Of a DNA stretch of 56,856 nucleotides, positions 25,781 through 33,721 are shown piece after piece (the first letter of the stretch is position 1; the number at the start of each line of letters is the position of its first letter). The notes beneath the pieces were generated by a model. That model made no database searches. It was not told where the DNA came from and worked only from the letters and a program-made list of their open reading frames with translations. Where the stretch lies: the NCBI RefSeq assembly GCF_002101675.1, contig NZ_LQOY01000238.1, positions 1 to 56,856 on the forward strand, given 5' to 3'. Source of the stretch: Mycobacterium gordonae (lineage in GTDB: Bacteria > Actinomycetota > Actinomycetes > Mycobacteriales > Mycobacteriaceae). Both the position numbers and the translations under genes were made by a program.

Positions 25781-26458
25781 ATGTCCACTGAAAACACCCC
25801 CGACAGCCCGATAACTCGCGACGGCAGCCTGGTCGAAATCTATCGACGCGTGTCGGTGACCGACGAGCTCGAGCGGATCACAGCGCTGCTTGAGCCCGGC
25901 GGCTCGGTGCTGGACCTCGGGTCCGGAGCCGGGCGCATTTCGAACCCGTTGTCCGAGAGAGGGTTTCAGGTCACCGCGGTAGACGACTCCGCGGACATGC
26001 TTGCCCACGTGCGCGGCGCCAAGACTGTTCAGGCCCGCATCGAGGATCTGCGACTACCCGAGAGATACGACTGCGTCCTGCTGGCAAGCAGCCTGGTCAA
26101 CTATCCGGGGGTGGACGGACGCAGGGGCCTGCTCGCCACCGTTGCCCACCACCTCAAACCGACCGGCAAAGCCGTCATCCAGTGGCGACCGCCGGACTGG
26201 TTCGACCAGCGGCCCGTCGGCAGCTATCACCGCGCCGATGGTGCGATGCAGCAGACGATGACCATCTTGCGCAACGACGGAGAGGTCGTCCTCGGCGAGT
26301 TCACCCTTGAGTACGGCGACCAGAGCCTGACCCAGTCGTTCGAGGCCCACCGGGTCAGCGTCGAGGACTTCCGCACACTGCTCGGCGAAGTCGGCCTGAC
26401 GCTGGACACCGATGATCCGGAGTCGTCCGAATGGCTCACCGCTTCGGTGCGGAGCTGA
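25781..26458 (+). CDS. Class I SAM-dependent methyltransferase
   Basis: 225 residues. Motif I VLDLGSGAG lies at residues 43-51. Then come TAVDDSADMLAHV (motif II acidic end), DCVLLASSLVNYPG (motif IV region) and KPTGKAVIQWRPPDWF. These place it in the Methyltransf_25/TehB-like fold group; the substrate cannot be read from sequence. ATG at 25781 (MSTENTPDSP) is preferred over an upstream in-frame start whose extra residues are Pro-rich and overlap the hairpin. It lies between two homologous 26-residue peptide genes on the same strand, which raises the possibility that a peptide is methylated, but small-molecule methylation is equally compatible. Confidence 0.86.
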   Translation: MSTENTPDSPITRDGSLVEIYRRVSVTDELERITALLEPGGSVLDLGSGAGRISNPLSERGFQVTAVDDSADMLAHVRGAKTVQARIEDLRLPERYDCVLLASSLVNYPGVDGRRGLLATVAHHLKPTGKAVIQWRPPDWFDQRPVGSYHRADGAMQQTMTILRNDGEVVLGEFTLEYGDQSLTQSFEAHRVSVEDFRTLLGEVGLTLDTDDPESSEWLTASVRS

Positions 26459-26493
26459 CCCGTCCGGTGGACCTGCCCGGTACGTCATTCAGG

Positions 26494-26510
26494 GGACCCA
26501 AATAGGGTCC
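26494..26510 (+). terminator. Small hairpin after the methyltransferase
   Basis: GGACCC (26494-26499) and GGGTCC (26505-26510) pair around loop AAATA, 36 bases after the methyltransferase stop. It is short and has no T-tract, so its role as a terminator is tentative. Confidence 0.35.
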
Positions 26511-26555
26511 GTTCGTAGGCTGCCCAAGCCTCGTGCCGGCGTTGCACCATTGAGG

Positions 26556-26570
26556 CTCAAACACATTGAG
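26556..26570. promoter_or_regulatory. ACACATTG element upstream of small peptide gene 2
   Basis: ACACATTG at 26561-26568 repeats the octamer found twice upstream of small peptide gene 1 in the same orientation. It is framed by the short inverted repeat CTCAA (26556-26560) / TTGAG (26566-26570). It lies 23 bases before the start at 26592. The shared element suggests common control of the two peptide genes. Confidence 0.45.
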
Positions 26571-26591
26571 TGAAAGGTCGGGTGCGAACCG

Positions 26592-26672
26592 ATGGCACAC
26601 GAAGTTCTGTTCTTCGACGAAGAGACGCCCTACTCGTTGTTCGGCTTCTTCGCCGGCGACGCCGCGGAATAA
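26592..26672 (+). CDS. 26-residue acidic peptide 2, homologue of peptide 1
   Basis: An ATG-initiated 26-codon gene. The product begins MAHEVLFFDEETPYSLFG and ends FFAGDAAE. It aligns without gaps to the peptide encoded at 25613-25693, sharing M1, H3, E4, L6, F7, E11, Y14, L16 and F19. It again lacks Lys, Arg, Cys and Trp and carries six acidic residues. The only candidate ribosome site, AAAGG at 26573-26577, is about 14 bases upstream, weaker than for peptide 1. A strong intrinsic terminator starts 11 bases after the stop, as expected for a short independent gene. The function is unknown; conservation between the copies is the main reason to call it real. Confidence 0.6.
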   Translation: MAHEVLFFDEETPYSLFGFFAGDAAE

Positions 26673-26683
26673 CCAAGCTGACG

Positions 26684-26715
26684 ACGCCGGCGGGACCGCA
26701 TTCCCCCGCCGGCGT
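26684..26715 (+). terminator. Strong intrinsic terminator after small peptide gene 2
   Basis: ACGCCGGCGGG (26684-26694) pairs perfectly over 11 bp with CCCGCCGGCGT (26705-26715), followed by TTGTCTGTC. It ends just before the convergent MmpS-like gene (stop at 26727) and probably serves both strands. Confidence 0.8.
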
Positions 26716-26726
26716 TTGTCTGTCTG

Positions 26727-27164
26727 CTACCAGGGCCGCGTCGAGCAGGTCACGCCGGTGGTGGCGCTTCGCGAGTCGACCACCTGGCCATCCACGGCAA
26801 TCTCGCAGCGCAGCTCCGGCGTGCTTCCCGAGCCGCAGTCCGGCCAGTGGCAGCCACCGCTGGCGCTGACGAACGCCCACTGGCCGGGGTTCGCGAGAGT
26901 AGCGGTGTAAACAAGTGGCTGATCTGCGCTGAAGGTGGCCGGCACGGTGGTCAGGAATTGCGAGGAGTTGGCGTCGAACGCCGCCTGACTGGGCGGATCG
27001 GTGTTCATGTAACGGATGTTGCCGGTCAGGTTGCCGGTGGTGGTGATCGTGTAGGTCACCTGGTGGCCGGTCGGATCCGCGTGCGCGGTCGGGGTCACGG
27101 CCACGAAGGCCGCGCCCAGGATGACCGCGGCGATCGCGCTTGCCAGTTTGTGCACGTTCGTCAT
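26727..27164 (-). CDS. Secreted MmpS-like protein (Rv2576c-like)
   Basis: 145 residues. A signal peptide is clear: KLASAIAAVILGAAFVAV then a cleavage site after AHA (TPTAHADPTG). The mature part has the beta-rich MmpS pattern: QVTYTITTTGNLTGNIRYMN early, ANPGQWAFVSASG in the middle, and LRCEIAVDGQVVDS with TGVTCS at the end, the Cys pair expected to form a disulfide. MmpS proteins are periplasmic partners of MmpL lipid or siderophore transporters, but no mmpL gene is adjacent and this copy lacks a retained membrane anchor. It matches Rv2576c in position and size. It is divergent from the patatin gene. Confidence 0.82.
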   Translation of the reverse strand: MTNVHKLASAIAAVILGAAFVAVTPTAHADPTGHQVTYTITTTGNLTGNIRYMNTDPPSQAAFDANSSQFLTTVPATFSADQPLVYTATLANPGQWAFVSASGGCHWPDCGSGSTPELRCEIAVDGQVVDSRSATTGVTCSTRPW

Positions 27165-27214
27165 ATCGGAAACGCTACCGGATTCGTTACCTGCCGATTT
27201 CTGGCAAACGTCTC

Positions 27215-27226
27215 TAACATCTAGCT
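27215..27226 (+). promoter_or_regulatory. Probable -10 element of the patatin gene (leaderless)
   Basis: TAACAT at 27215-27220 fits TANNNT and ends six bases before the GTG at 27227. No Shine-Dalgarno sequence is present, so a leaderless transcript starting at the GTG is likely. Confidence 0.55.
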
Positions 27227-28072
27227 GTGCCCACAGCCTTCGTGTTGTCCGGCGGTGCCAGCCTGGGAGCCATCCATGTGGGAATGCTGCGCGCCCTGGC
27301 CGATGAAGGGATCACCCCGGACCTGATCGTGGGCACCTCCGTCGGCGCCGTCAACGGCGGCTGGCTGGCGTCCCGCGCCGATGCCGCCGGGATCCGCGGC
27401 CTGGGCGAGCTCTGGGTGTCCCTGACCCGGCAGCAGGTGTTTCCGGCGCACCCGCTCTCGGGTGTGCTCGGCGTCTTCGGACGACGGACGCATCTGGTTC
27501 CCAACTCCGGGCTGCGGCGCATTCTCTCCGAGAAGTTGGAGTTCACCCGGCTTGAGGATGCACCCATACCGCTGCACGTGGTGGCCACCGACGTCGTCTC
27601 GGGCACCGACGTCTTGCTGTCATCCGGCGATGCGGTGGACGCGATCGCGGCCAGCGCCGCCATCCCGGGGATCTTCCCGCCCGTCACCATCAACGGACGC
27701 GATCTGATGGACGGAGGTGTTGTGAACAACACACCTGTGTCGCATGCGGTCGCGCTCGGCGCCGACCCGGTGTGGGTGTTGCCCACGGGCTACTCCTGCG
27801 ACCTGCCGGCGACACCGAAGTCGGCCATCAACATGGCCCTGCACGCCATGACGCTGGCTCTCAACCATCGTCTCGCGGACGATATCTCGCGTTACGAAAC
27901 CGCCTGTGAACTGCACGTCATCCGCCCGCTGTGCCCGGTCAGCATCTCCGGAGCCGACTTCTCACACGCGGCTACCCTGATCGATCGCTCGCATGCCGCA
28001 ACCCGCGAGTGGCTGGCCGCGCACCCGCCGTCGACCGGGCAGGCGGCGCTGCTGGAGCCGCACCGCCACTAG
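27227..28072 (+). CDS. Patatin-like phospholipase
   Basis: 281 residues. The oxyanion loop is SGGASLGAIHVGML, the nucleophile motif GTSVG lies in LIVGTSVGAVNGGWLAS, and the dyad Asp is in LMDGGVVNNTP. All three elements of a Ser-Asp patatin are present, so a lipid acyl hydrolase is expected. There is no signal peptide or nucleotide-binding domain, so it is a simple cytoplasmic member. GTG at 27227 fits both the conserved N-terminus (TAFVLSGGASLG) and a leaderless promoter. It is divergent from the MmpS-like gene and followed by the acid phosphatase gene on the same strand. Confidence 0.88.
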   Translation: MPTAFVLSGGASLGAIHVGMLRALADEGITPDLIVGTSVGAVNGGWLASRADAAGIRGLGELWVSLTRQQVFPAHPLSGVLGVFGRRTHLVPNSGLRRILSEKLEFTRLEDAPIPLHVVATDVVSGTDVLLSSGDAVDAIAASAAIPGIFPPVTINGRDLMDGGVVNNTPVSHAVALGADPVWVLPTGYSCDLPATPKSAINMALHAMTLALNHRLADDISRYETACELHVIRPLCPVSISGADFSHAATLIDRSHAATREWLAAHPPSTGQAALLEPHRH

Positions 28073-28117
28073 CGCGTTTCCCCGGGCCCGTTCTGCCGAC
28101 GTTCACCCCGGTCCGGT

Positions 28118-29704
28118 ATGAAGCACCCCATGACCGACGATCCGGAACGGGGCGAACCGCCGGGCTTCAGCCGCCGCACACTGATCACGACCGGGGCGGT
28201 GGCCGGCGTTCTCGGCGTAGGCGCCGGGGTGGGCGGCGGCGCGTTGCTGCCCGGACACCGTGCCGGCCCCGACGTCTGGTACCAACCGGCGAGGACCGGA
28301 GCGCCGCCCATCGGTGGTCTGCATCTGCAATTCGGGCGCAACGCCAGCACCGAAGTGGTGGTGTCCTGGCACACCGTCGAGGCCGTCAGCAATCCACGCG
28401 TGATGCTGGGCACACCGACTGCAGGCTTCGGCAGCACAGTGGCAGCCACGACGCGCACATACCGAGACGCGAAGTCGAACAGCGAGGTTCGCGTGTATCA
28501 CGCCCGCCTCACGGGCCTGACACCGGACACTCAATACGTCTACGCCGCAGTGCATGATGGTACCGATCCCCAGCCCGCAACAATCACAACGGCGCCGCTA
28601 GGCCGAAAAGCACTGCGCTTCACAAGCTTCGGCGACCAGTCCACGCCCATGCTGGACCGGTCAGTCGACGGCCGATTCATCAGCGACCACATCGGATCGC
28701 CCGCCGCCGGCGATATCCCGGCTGCCATCGAGCGCCTCGAACCATTGTTCAACCTCGTCAACGGCGACCTGTGCTACGCAAATTTGGCCGAGGACCGGAT
28801 CCGCACCTGGTCGAATTGGTTCACCAACAACAGCCGTTCGGCACGTTACCGGCCCTGGATGCCGGCAGCAGGCAACCACGAGAACGAATTGGGCAATGGG
28901 CCAATAGGTTACGGCGCCTACCAGACATACTTTGAGGTGCCCGATTCCGGGGCCAGCCCGCAATTACGTGGCTTGTGGTACTCGTTCACGGCCGGGGCGG
29001 TGCGAGTCATCAGCATCAATAACGACGATGTGGCACTGCAGGACGCAGGCAACTCTTACATCCATGGCTATTCCGGCGGCGAACAACGGCGTTGGCTCGA
29101 GCGTGAACTCGCCAACGCGCGACGCGACCCGGATATCGACTGGTTGATCATCTGCATGCATCAGACGGCGATCTCCACCGCCAAGAAGAACGGTGCCGAT
29201 CTCGGCATCCGGGAGCAGTGGCTGCCGCTGTTCGACCAATACCACGTCGATCTGGTGCTGTGCGGACACGAACACCATTACGAGCGGTCGCACCCGCTGC
29301 GCGGCTCCCTCGGTAGCGATACCAGGACCCCGATTCCCGTCGACACACGTCGCGACGTCATCGACACCACTCGAGGAACAGTTCACCTCGTCATCGGAGG
29401 CGGCGGGACGTCGGTGCCGACCAACGGGTTGCTGTTCCCAGAACCTCGCTGCCAGGTGATCACCGGTGTCGGCGCATACGATCCCGCAGTTCGACACAAG
29501 CCTTCCATCTATGTCATGGAGGACGCGCCGTGGTCAGCGTTTCGCGACCGCGACAACCCTTACGGTTTCGTGTCATTCGATGTGGATCCGGGTTCGCCCG
29601 GCGGCAAGACGTCGATCAAGGCGACGTACTACGCGGTGCGGGGACCATACGGCGCGGTTGTCCCGATCGACGAGTTCACGTTGATTAAGCCGCGCGGGGG
29701 TTAG
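28118..29704 (+). CDS. Purple acid phosphatase-family metallophosphoesterase, Tat-exported (Rv2577-like)
   Basis: 528 residues. A twin-arginine signal is visible near residues 17-50: FSRRTLITTGAVAGVLGVGA. A fibronectin-like N-terminal domain of purple acid phosphatases follows (LQFGRNASTEVVVSWHT). The metallophosphatase motifs are in order: FTSFGDQST, VNGDLCYANL, AAGNHENE, CMHQTAIS and LCGHEHHYERSHPL. These ligate a dimetal centre that hydrolyses phosphomonoesters outside the membrane. ATG at 28118 is used; GTG or TTG alternatives would shorten the Tat n-region. It ends by overlapping the convergent radical SAM gene by four bases (TTAG shared). Confidence 0.92.
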   Translation: MKHPMTDDPERGEPPGFSRRTLITTGAVAGVLGVGAGVGGGALLPGHRAGPDVWYQPARTGAPPIGGLHLQFGRNASTEVVVSWHTVEAVSNPRVMLGTPTAGFGSTVAATTRTYRDAKSNSEVRVYHARLTGLTPDTQYVYAAVHDGTDPQPATITTAPLGRKALRFTSFGDQSTPMLDRSVDGRFISDHIGSPAAGDIPAAIERLEPLFNLVNGDLCYANLAEDRIRTWSNWFTNNSRSARYRPWMPAAGNHENELGNGPIGYGAYQTYFEVPDSGASPQLRGLWYSFTAGAVRVISINNDDVALQDAGNSYIHGYSGGEQRRWLERELANARRDPDIDWLIICMHQTAISTAKKNGADLGIREQWLPLFDQYHVDLVLCGHEHHYERSHPLRGSLGSDTRTPIPVDTRRDVIDTTRGTVHLVIGGGGTSVPTNGLLFPEPRCQVITGVGAYDPAVRHKPSIYVMEDAPWSAFRDRDNPYGFVSFDVDPGSPGGKTSIKATYYAVRGPYGAVVPIDEFTLIKPRGG

Positions 29705-30723
29705 AACAGAGTCGGTTGTCCGGGGGTAGGCGCGGGCACACGCGGCGGTGCGGATGGCCGAGGGTCGCTGCCCAGCCGATATTTGGCAATCAGCGGCCGG
29801 GCGCGCTCGCGGAGCATGTCGCGGTAGCTCTGCGGCAGGTAGGCGCCACGACGGTAGAGGTCGCGGTATCGGCTGGTGAGTTCGGGATGCGTGCTGCTGA
29901 GCCAGGCCATGAACCAGCCGCGCGTGGCGCCGCGCAGGTGCAGACCGAACACGGTGACGCTGGTGGCTCCGGCGGCGGCGATCTGCTCCAGCAGTGCGTC
30001 GAGGTGTTCGGACGAATCGGTGAGATGCGGCAGCACCGGCGCGACCATGACATGGCAGCCGAGGTTTGCTTCACGGATGGCGCTGATCAGCGACAACCGG
30101 GCCTGCGGTGTCGGGGTTCCGGGCTCGACATCGCGGTGCATTTGTGGGTCACCCACCGCCAGCGAGATCGCCACCGACAGCGGAACCTGTTGCGCGGCTT
30201 GCGCTATTAGCGGCAGGTCGCGGCGTAGCAGGGTGCCCTTGGTGAGGATGGACATGGGCGTGCCGGACTCGGCGAGCGCGGTGATGATGCCGGGCATCAA
30301 CGCGTAGCGGCCCTCGGCGCGCTGGTAGGGGTCGGTGTTGGTGCCCAGTGCAACGGTTTCGCGCTGCCACGACGATCGCCTGAGCTCCTGCCGTAGCACC
30401 TCGACGACGTTCGTCTTGACGACGATCTGCGTGTCGAAGTCGGTGCCGACGTCGAAGTCCAGATATTCGTGGGTGGGGCGGGCGAAGCAGTAGCGGCAGG
30501 CGTGTGAGCAGCCACGATAGCCGTTGACCGTGTAGCGGAAGGGCAGGGCGGCCGCGTTGGGCACCTTGTTCAGCGCGGACTTGCACAGCACCTCGTGGAA
30601 CGTCATCCCGTCGAATTGCGGCACCCGCACGCTCTTCACCAGGCCCAACCGCTGCAGGCCGGGCAACGCCCCGTCGTCGACGGGGCTTCCGTTGACCGCC
30701 ACCGCTTGACCCGCCCACCTCAT
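29701..30723 (-). CDS. Radical SAM protein (Rv2578c family), SOS-controlled
   Basis: 340 residues. The radical SAM cluster motif CxxxCxxC is at Cys72, Cys76 and Cys79 (GCSHACRYCFARPTHEYLD). The following LGTNTDPYQRAEG and ILTKGTLLRRDLPL segments are those of the SplB-like/Rv2578c radical SAM group. The sequence resembles spore photoproduct lyase relatives, but the substrate is not established. A perfect LexA box stands nine bases upstream of the ATG at 30723. Rv2578c belongs to the LexA regulon in M. tuberculosis, so a role in DNA damage response is a fair inference. Confidence 0.9.
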   Translation of the reverse strand: MRWAGQAVAVNGSPVDDGALPGLQRLGLVKSVRVPQFDGMTFHEVLCKSALNKVPNAAALPFRYTVNGYRGCSHACRYCFARPTHEYLDFDVGTDFDTQIVVKTNVVEVLRQELRRSSWQRETVALGTNTDPYQRAEGRYALMPGIITALAESGTPMSILTKGTLLRRDLPLIAQAAQQVPLSVAISLAVGDPQMHRDVEPGTPTPQARLSLISAIREANLGCHVMVAPVLPHLTDSSEHLDALLEQIAAAGATSVTVFGLHLRGATRGWFMAWLSSTHPELTSRYRDLYRRGAYLPQSYRDMLRERARPLIAKYRLGSDPRPSAPPRVPAPTPGQPTLF

Positions 30724-30731
30724 AGCTCCAT

Positions 30732-30747
30732 TCGAACAATAGTTCGA
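30732..30747. promoter_or_regulatory. LexA SOS box
   Basis: TCGAAC AATA GTTCGA is an exact match to the mycobacterial LexA consensus TCGAAC-N4-GTTCGA. It ends nine bases upstream of the radical SAM start codon (the gene reads leftward), so LexA would block its promoter until DNA damage. Confidence 0.92.
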
Positions 30748-30814
30748 TCTGCCGTCAAGTGGCTTTGGCGCTCTCGCGGCCGGGCGGCCTTGGCGCCTGC
30801 CCGCGACCCCCGGG

Positions 30815-31729
30815 CGCGAGCGCCCGCAAAGGTACGGGTTCTACGGCGCGTCCCTGGCAACACGCGCACGCTCGGCGCCCGGGACGGCCAGCCACACCAC
30901 ACCCCCGGCGCGAGCGCCCGCAAAAGGTACAGGTTCTACGGCGCGTCCCTGGCAACACGCGCACGCTCGGCGCCCGGGACGGCCAGCCACACCACACCCC
31001 CGGCGCGAGCGCCCGCAAAAGGTACAGGTTCTACGGCGCGTCCCTGGCAACACGCGCACGCTCGGCGCCCGGGACGGCCAGCCACACCACACCCCCGGCG
31101 CGAGCGCCCGCAAAAGTACGCGTTCTACGGCGTGTCCCTGGCAACACGCGCACGCTCGGCGCCCCAGCACCGGCGCCTGCCGCGACCCCCGGCGCGAGCG
31201 CCCGCAAAAGTACGCGTTCTACGGCGTGTCCCTGGCAACACGCGCACGCTCGGCGCCCGGCACGGCCAGCCACACCACACCCCCGGCGCGAGCGCCCGCA
31301 AAAGTACGCGTTCTACGGCGTGTCCCTGGCAACACGCGCACGCTCGGCGCCCCAGCACCGGCGCCTGCCGCGACCCCCGGCGCGAGCGCCCGCAAAAGTA
31401 CGCGTTCTACGGCGTGTCCCTGGCAACACGCGCACGCTCGGCGCCCGGCACGGCCAGCCACACCACACCCCCGGCGCGAGCGCCCGCAAAAGTACGCGTT
31501 CTACGGCGTGTCCCTGGCAACACGCGCACGCTCGGCGCCCCAGCACCGGCGCCTGCCGCGACCCCCGGCGCGAGCGCCCGCAAAAGTACGCGTTCTACGG
31601 CGTGTCCCTGGCAACACGCGCACGCTCGGCGCCCGGCACGGCCAGCCACACCACACCCCCGGCGCGAGCGCCCGCAAAAGTACGCGTTCTACGGCGTGTC
31701 CCTGGCAACACGCGCACGCTCGGCGCCCC
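30815..31729. repeat. Ten-copy 94-95 bp tandem repeat with palindromic core (VNTR-like)
   Basis: Copies start (at CGCGAGCGCCCGC) at 30815, 30909, 31004, 31099, 31193, 31287, 31381, 31475, 31569 and 31663. Each has a core of about 67 bp with nested inverted repeats: an outer stem GGCGCGAGCG / CGCTCGGCGCC with one bulge and an inner stem GCGTGT / ACACGC around CCCTGGCA. Cores are joined by linkers of about 27 bp of two kinds: A (containing ACGGCCAGCCACACCACAC) and B (containing CAGCACCGGCGCCTGCCGCG). The order is A A A B A B A B A, so the right part has a 188-bp higher-order period. Copies 1-3 differ slightly (GGTACGGG or GGTACAGG in place of GTACGCG, and GCGCGT in place of GCGTGT). The array ends 19 bases before the hisS stop. 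Haloalkane dehalogenase dhaA sits in this gap in M. tuberculosis; none is present here. Confidence 0.95.
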
Positions 31730-31747
31730 AGCATCGGCGGCACGCAT

Positions 31748-33007
31748 TTACCCCAGTCGCGAAAGAACCTCAGCGACAACCGAATCGATCGCCACCGACA
31801 CCTGCTCCCCGGAAGCCATGTCTTTGACACCGACTGTGCCGGCATCCAGATCGCGATCACCGGCCACCAGGGCGACCCGGGCGCCGGAGCGGTCGGCGGC
31901 GCGCATCGCTCCTTTGAGCCCGCGGTCGCCGTAGGCCAGGTCGACGCGCACACCGGCGGCGCGCAACTCAGCCGCCAGCACCGCCAACCGCAATTTGGCC
32001 GCCTCACTCAACGGCACGCCGAACACCTCGCAGCGCGCCGCGGACCCTACGCTCTTGCCCTCGGCACGCAGCGCCAGCAGCGTTCGGTCCACACCCAGCC
32101 CGAACCCTATCCCCGACACGTCTTGTCCGCCAAGCTCTTTCATCAACCCGTCATAGCGCCCACCGCCGCCGATGCCGGATTGCGCGCCCAACCCGTCGTG
32201 CACAAACTCGAAGGTGGTCTTGGTGTAGTAATCCAGGCCCCGGACCATGCGCGGGTTAAGCACGTACGGAACCCCGAGCGCATCCAGGTGCGCCTGCACA
32301 GTGTCGAAGTGTTGCTTGGCGGCGTCGGAGAGGTGATCGAGCAGCACCGGCGCATCAGCAGTCATCGCCTTGACCTCGGGCCGCTTGTCGTCGAGCACCC
32401 GCAGCGGGTTCAGTTGCGCGCGCTGTCGGGTCTGCTCATCAAGGTCGAGACCAAACAGGAAGTCCTGCAACAGTTCCCGGTATTGCGGGCGGCAGCTCTC
32501 GTCCCCCAGCGAGGTGATCTCCAGCCGGAAGCCGTCCAGGCCCAACGACCGGAATCCCGCGTCGGCGACAGCGATCACCTCGGCGTCCAGCGCCGGATCG
32601 TCGATGCCGATCGCTTCGACGCCCACCTGCTGCAACTGGCGATACCGGCCGGCCTGCGGACGCTCGTAACGGAAGAACGGGCCCGCGTAGCACAGCTTGA
32701 CCGGCAGCGCGCCGCGATCCAGGCCATGCTCGATCACCGCCCGCACCACGCCGGCGGTGCCCTCGGGCCGCAGCGTCACCGAGCGGTCGCCGCGGTCGGA
32801 GAAGGTGTACATCTCCTTGGACACCACATCGGTGGACTCCCCCACCCCGCGAGCGAACAACGCGGTGTCTTCGAACACAGGCAGCTCGATGTGGCCGTAC
32901 CCGGCCCGCCGGGCGGACGAAAGCAGGCCCTCGCGCACGGCGACGAACTGCGCCGAATCGGGCGGGATGTAGTCTGGAACCCCCTTGGGCGCAACAAATT
33001 CCGTCAC
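31748..33007 (-). CDS. hisS: Histidyl-tRNA synthetase
   Basis: 419 residues, typical length. It charges tRNA-His in the cytoplasm. Class II signatures are present: TLRPEGTAGVVRA (motif 2 region), FRYERPQAGRYRQLQQVG, the histidine-A motif MVRGLDYYTKTTFEF, and GGGGRYDGLMKELGG. The C-terminal anticodon-binding domain starts near residue 320. The start is GTG at 33007, overlapping the stop of the glyoxalase-II-like gene by four bases, so both are one operon. The 3' end runs directly into the tandem repeat array. Confidence 0.96.
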   Translation of the reverse strand: MTEFVAPKGVPDYIPPDSAQFVAVREGLLSSARRAGYGHIELPVFEDTALFARGVGESTDVVSKEMYTFSDRGDRSVTLRPEGTAGVVRAVIEHGLDRGALPVKLCYAGPFFRYERPQAGRYRQLQQVGVEAIGIDDPALDAEVIAVADAGFRSLGLDGFRLEITSLGDESCRPQYRELLQDFLFGLDLDEQTRQRAQLNPLRVLDDKRPEVKAMTADAPVLLDHLSDAAKQHFDTVQAHLDALGVPYVLNPRMVRGLDYYTKTTFEFVHDGLGAQSGIGGGGRYDGLMKELGGQDVSGIGFGLGVDRTLLALRAEGKSVGSAARCEVFGVPLSEAAKLRLAVLAAELRAAGVRVDLAYGDRGLKGAMRAADRSGARVALVAGDRDLDAGTVGVKDMASGEQVSVAIDSVVAEVLSRLG

Positions 33008-33678
33008 GGGCTCAGGCCTTCGATGAAGGGGTTGTACCGGCGTTCGGCGCCGATGGTGGTGGAGTTGCCATGCCCGGGTAGTACCACGGTCTTGTCCTCG
33101 AGCACCAACAGTTTATTGACGATCGAGCGCAGCAGGTCGCGTCCGCTGCCGCCGAACAGGTCGCTGCGGCCGATGGAACGCTCGAACAGGGTGTCGCCGC
33201 TGAATACGACGTCCGCCTCCTTCTGCGCCGCCTGCAGCACGCGGAAACACACCGATCCGCGGGTGTGTCCCGGGGTGTGGTCGATGTTGACCGAGATGCC
33301 GCCGAGGTCGATCTTGTCGCCGTCGCGGTCCAGCTCGACGACCTGCTTGGGCTCCCGGAAGAACGCACCGGCGAACACCTGCGCCACCCGCGGCCCCATG
33401 CCGTGGATCGGGTCTTTGAGCATGAACCGGTCTTCGGGATGGATGTAAGTGGGGCACCCGAAGGTGTCCGACACCTTCTGGGCGGACCACATGTGGTCGA
33501 TGTGACCATGGGTGATCAGCACCGCGGCCGGAGTGAGCCGGTTCTTGTCGAGGATTTGCCGCAACTGGCCCATCGCACGCTGGCCGGGGTCGACGATGAT
33601 GGCGTCGGCGCCCGGCCGCTCGGCCAGCACGTAGCAGTTGCACTGCAACAGCCCGGCGGGAAATCCGGTAATCAACAC
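33004..33678 (-). CDS. Metallo-beta-lactamase fold hydrolase, glyoxalase II-like (Rv2581c-like)
   Basis: 224 residues. The zinc motif HGHIDH gives His57, His59, Asp61 and His62 (LITHGHIDHMWSAQ). Further ligands are in TPGHTRGS, FSGDTLFERSIGRSD and VLPGHGNST. This is the pattern of glyoxalase II-type thioester hydrolases; the M. tuberculosis orthologue is annotated that way, though mycobacteria lack glutathione, so the physiological thioester is open. GTG at 33678 (LITGFPAGLL) is chosen by similarity to Rv2581c; an in-frame start at 33732 would extend into the ppiB promoter region. It overlaps hisS by four bases. Confidence 0.88.
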   Translation of the reverse strand: MLITGFPAGLLQCNCYVLAERPGADAIIVDPGQRAMGQLRQILDKNRLTPAAVLITHGHIDHMWSAQKVSDTFGCPTYIHPEDRFMLKDPIHGMGPRVAQVFAGAFFREPKQVVELDRDGDKIDLGGISVNIDHTPGHTRGSVCFRVLQAAQKEADVVFSGDTLFERSIGRSDLFGGSGRDLLRSIVNKLLVLEDKTVVLPGHGNSTTIGAERRYNPFIEGLSP

Positions 33679-33721
33679 GGTCCCAGTTTTCCATCCCTGA
33701 AGCCATGGAATGATAGCGGCC

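Noticed and set aside
30815..31729. CRISPR array
   Set aside because: The supposed spacers are only two recurring linker types, the repeats are about 67 bp, and no cas genes are present.
30595..33448. Long plus-strand open frames through the tandem repeat and across hisS (up to 740 codons)
   Set aside because: The repeat period of 94-95 bp shifts frame at every copy, so no protein repeat is conserved. The frames run antisense to hisS and have no ribosome site.
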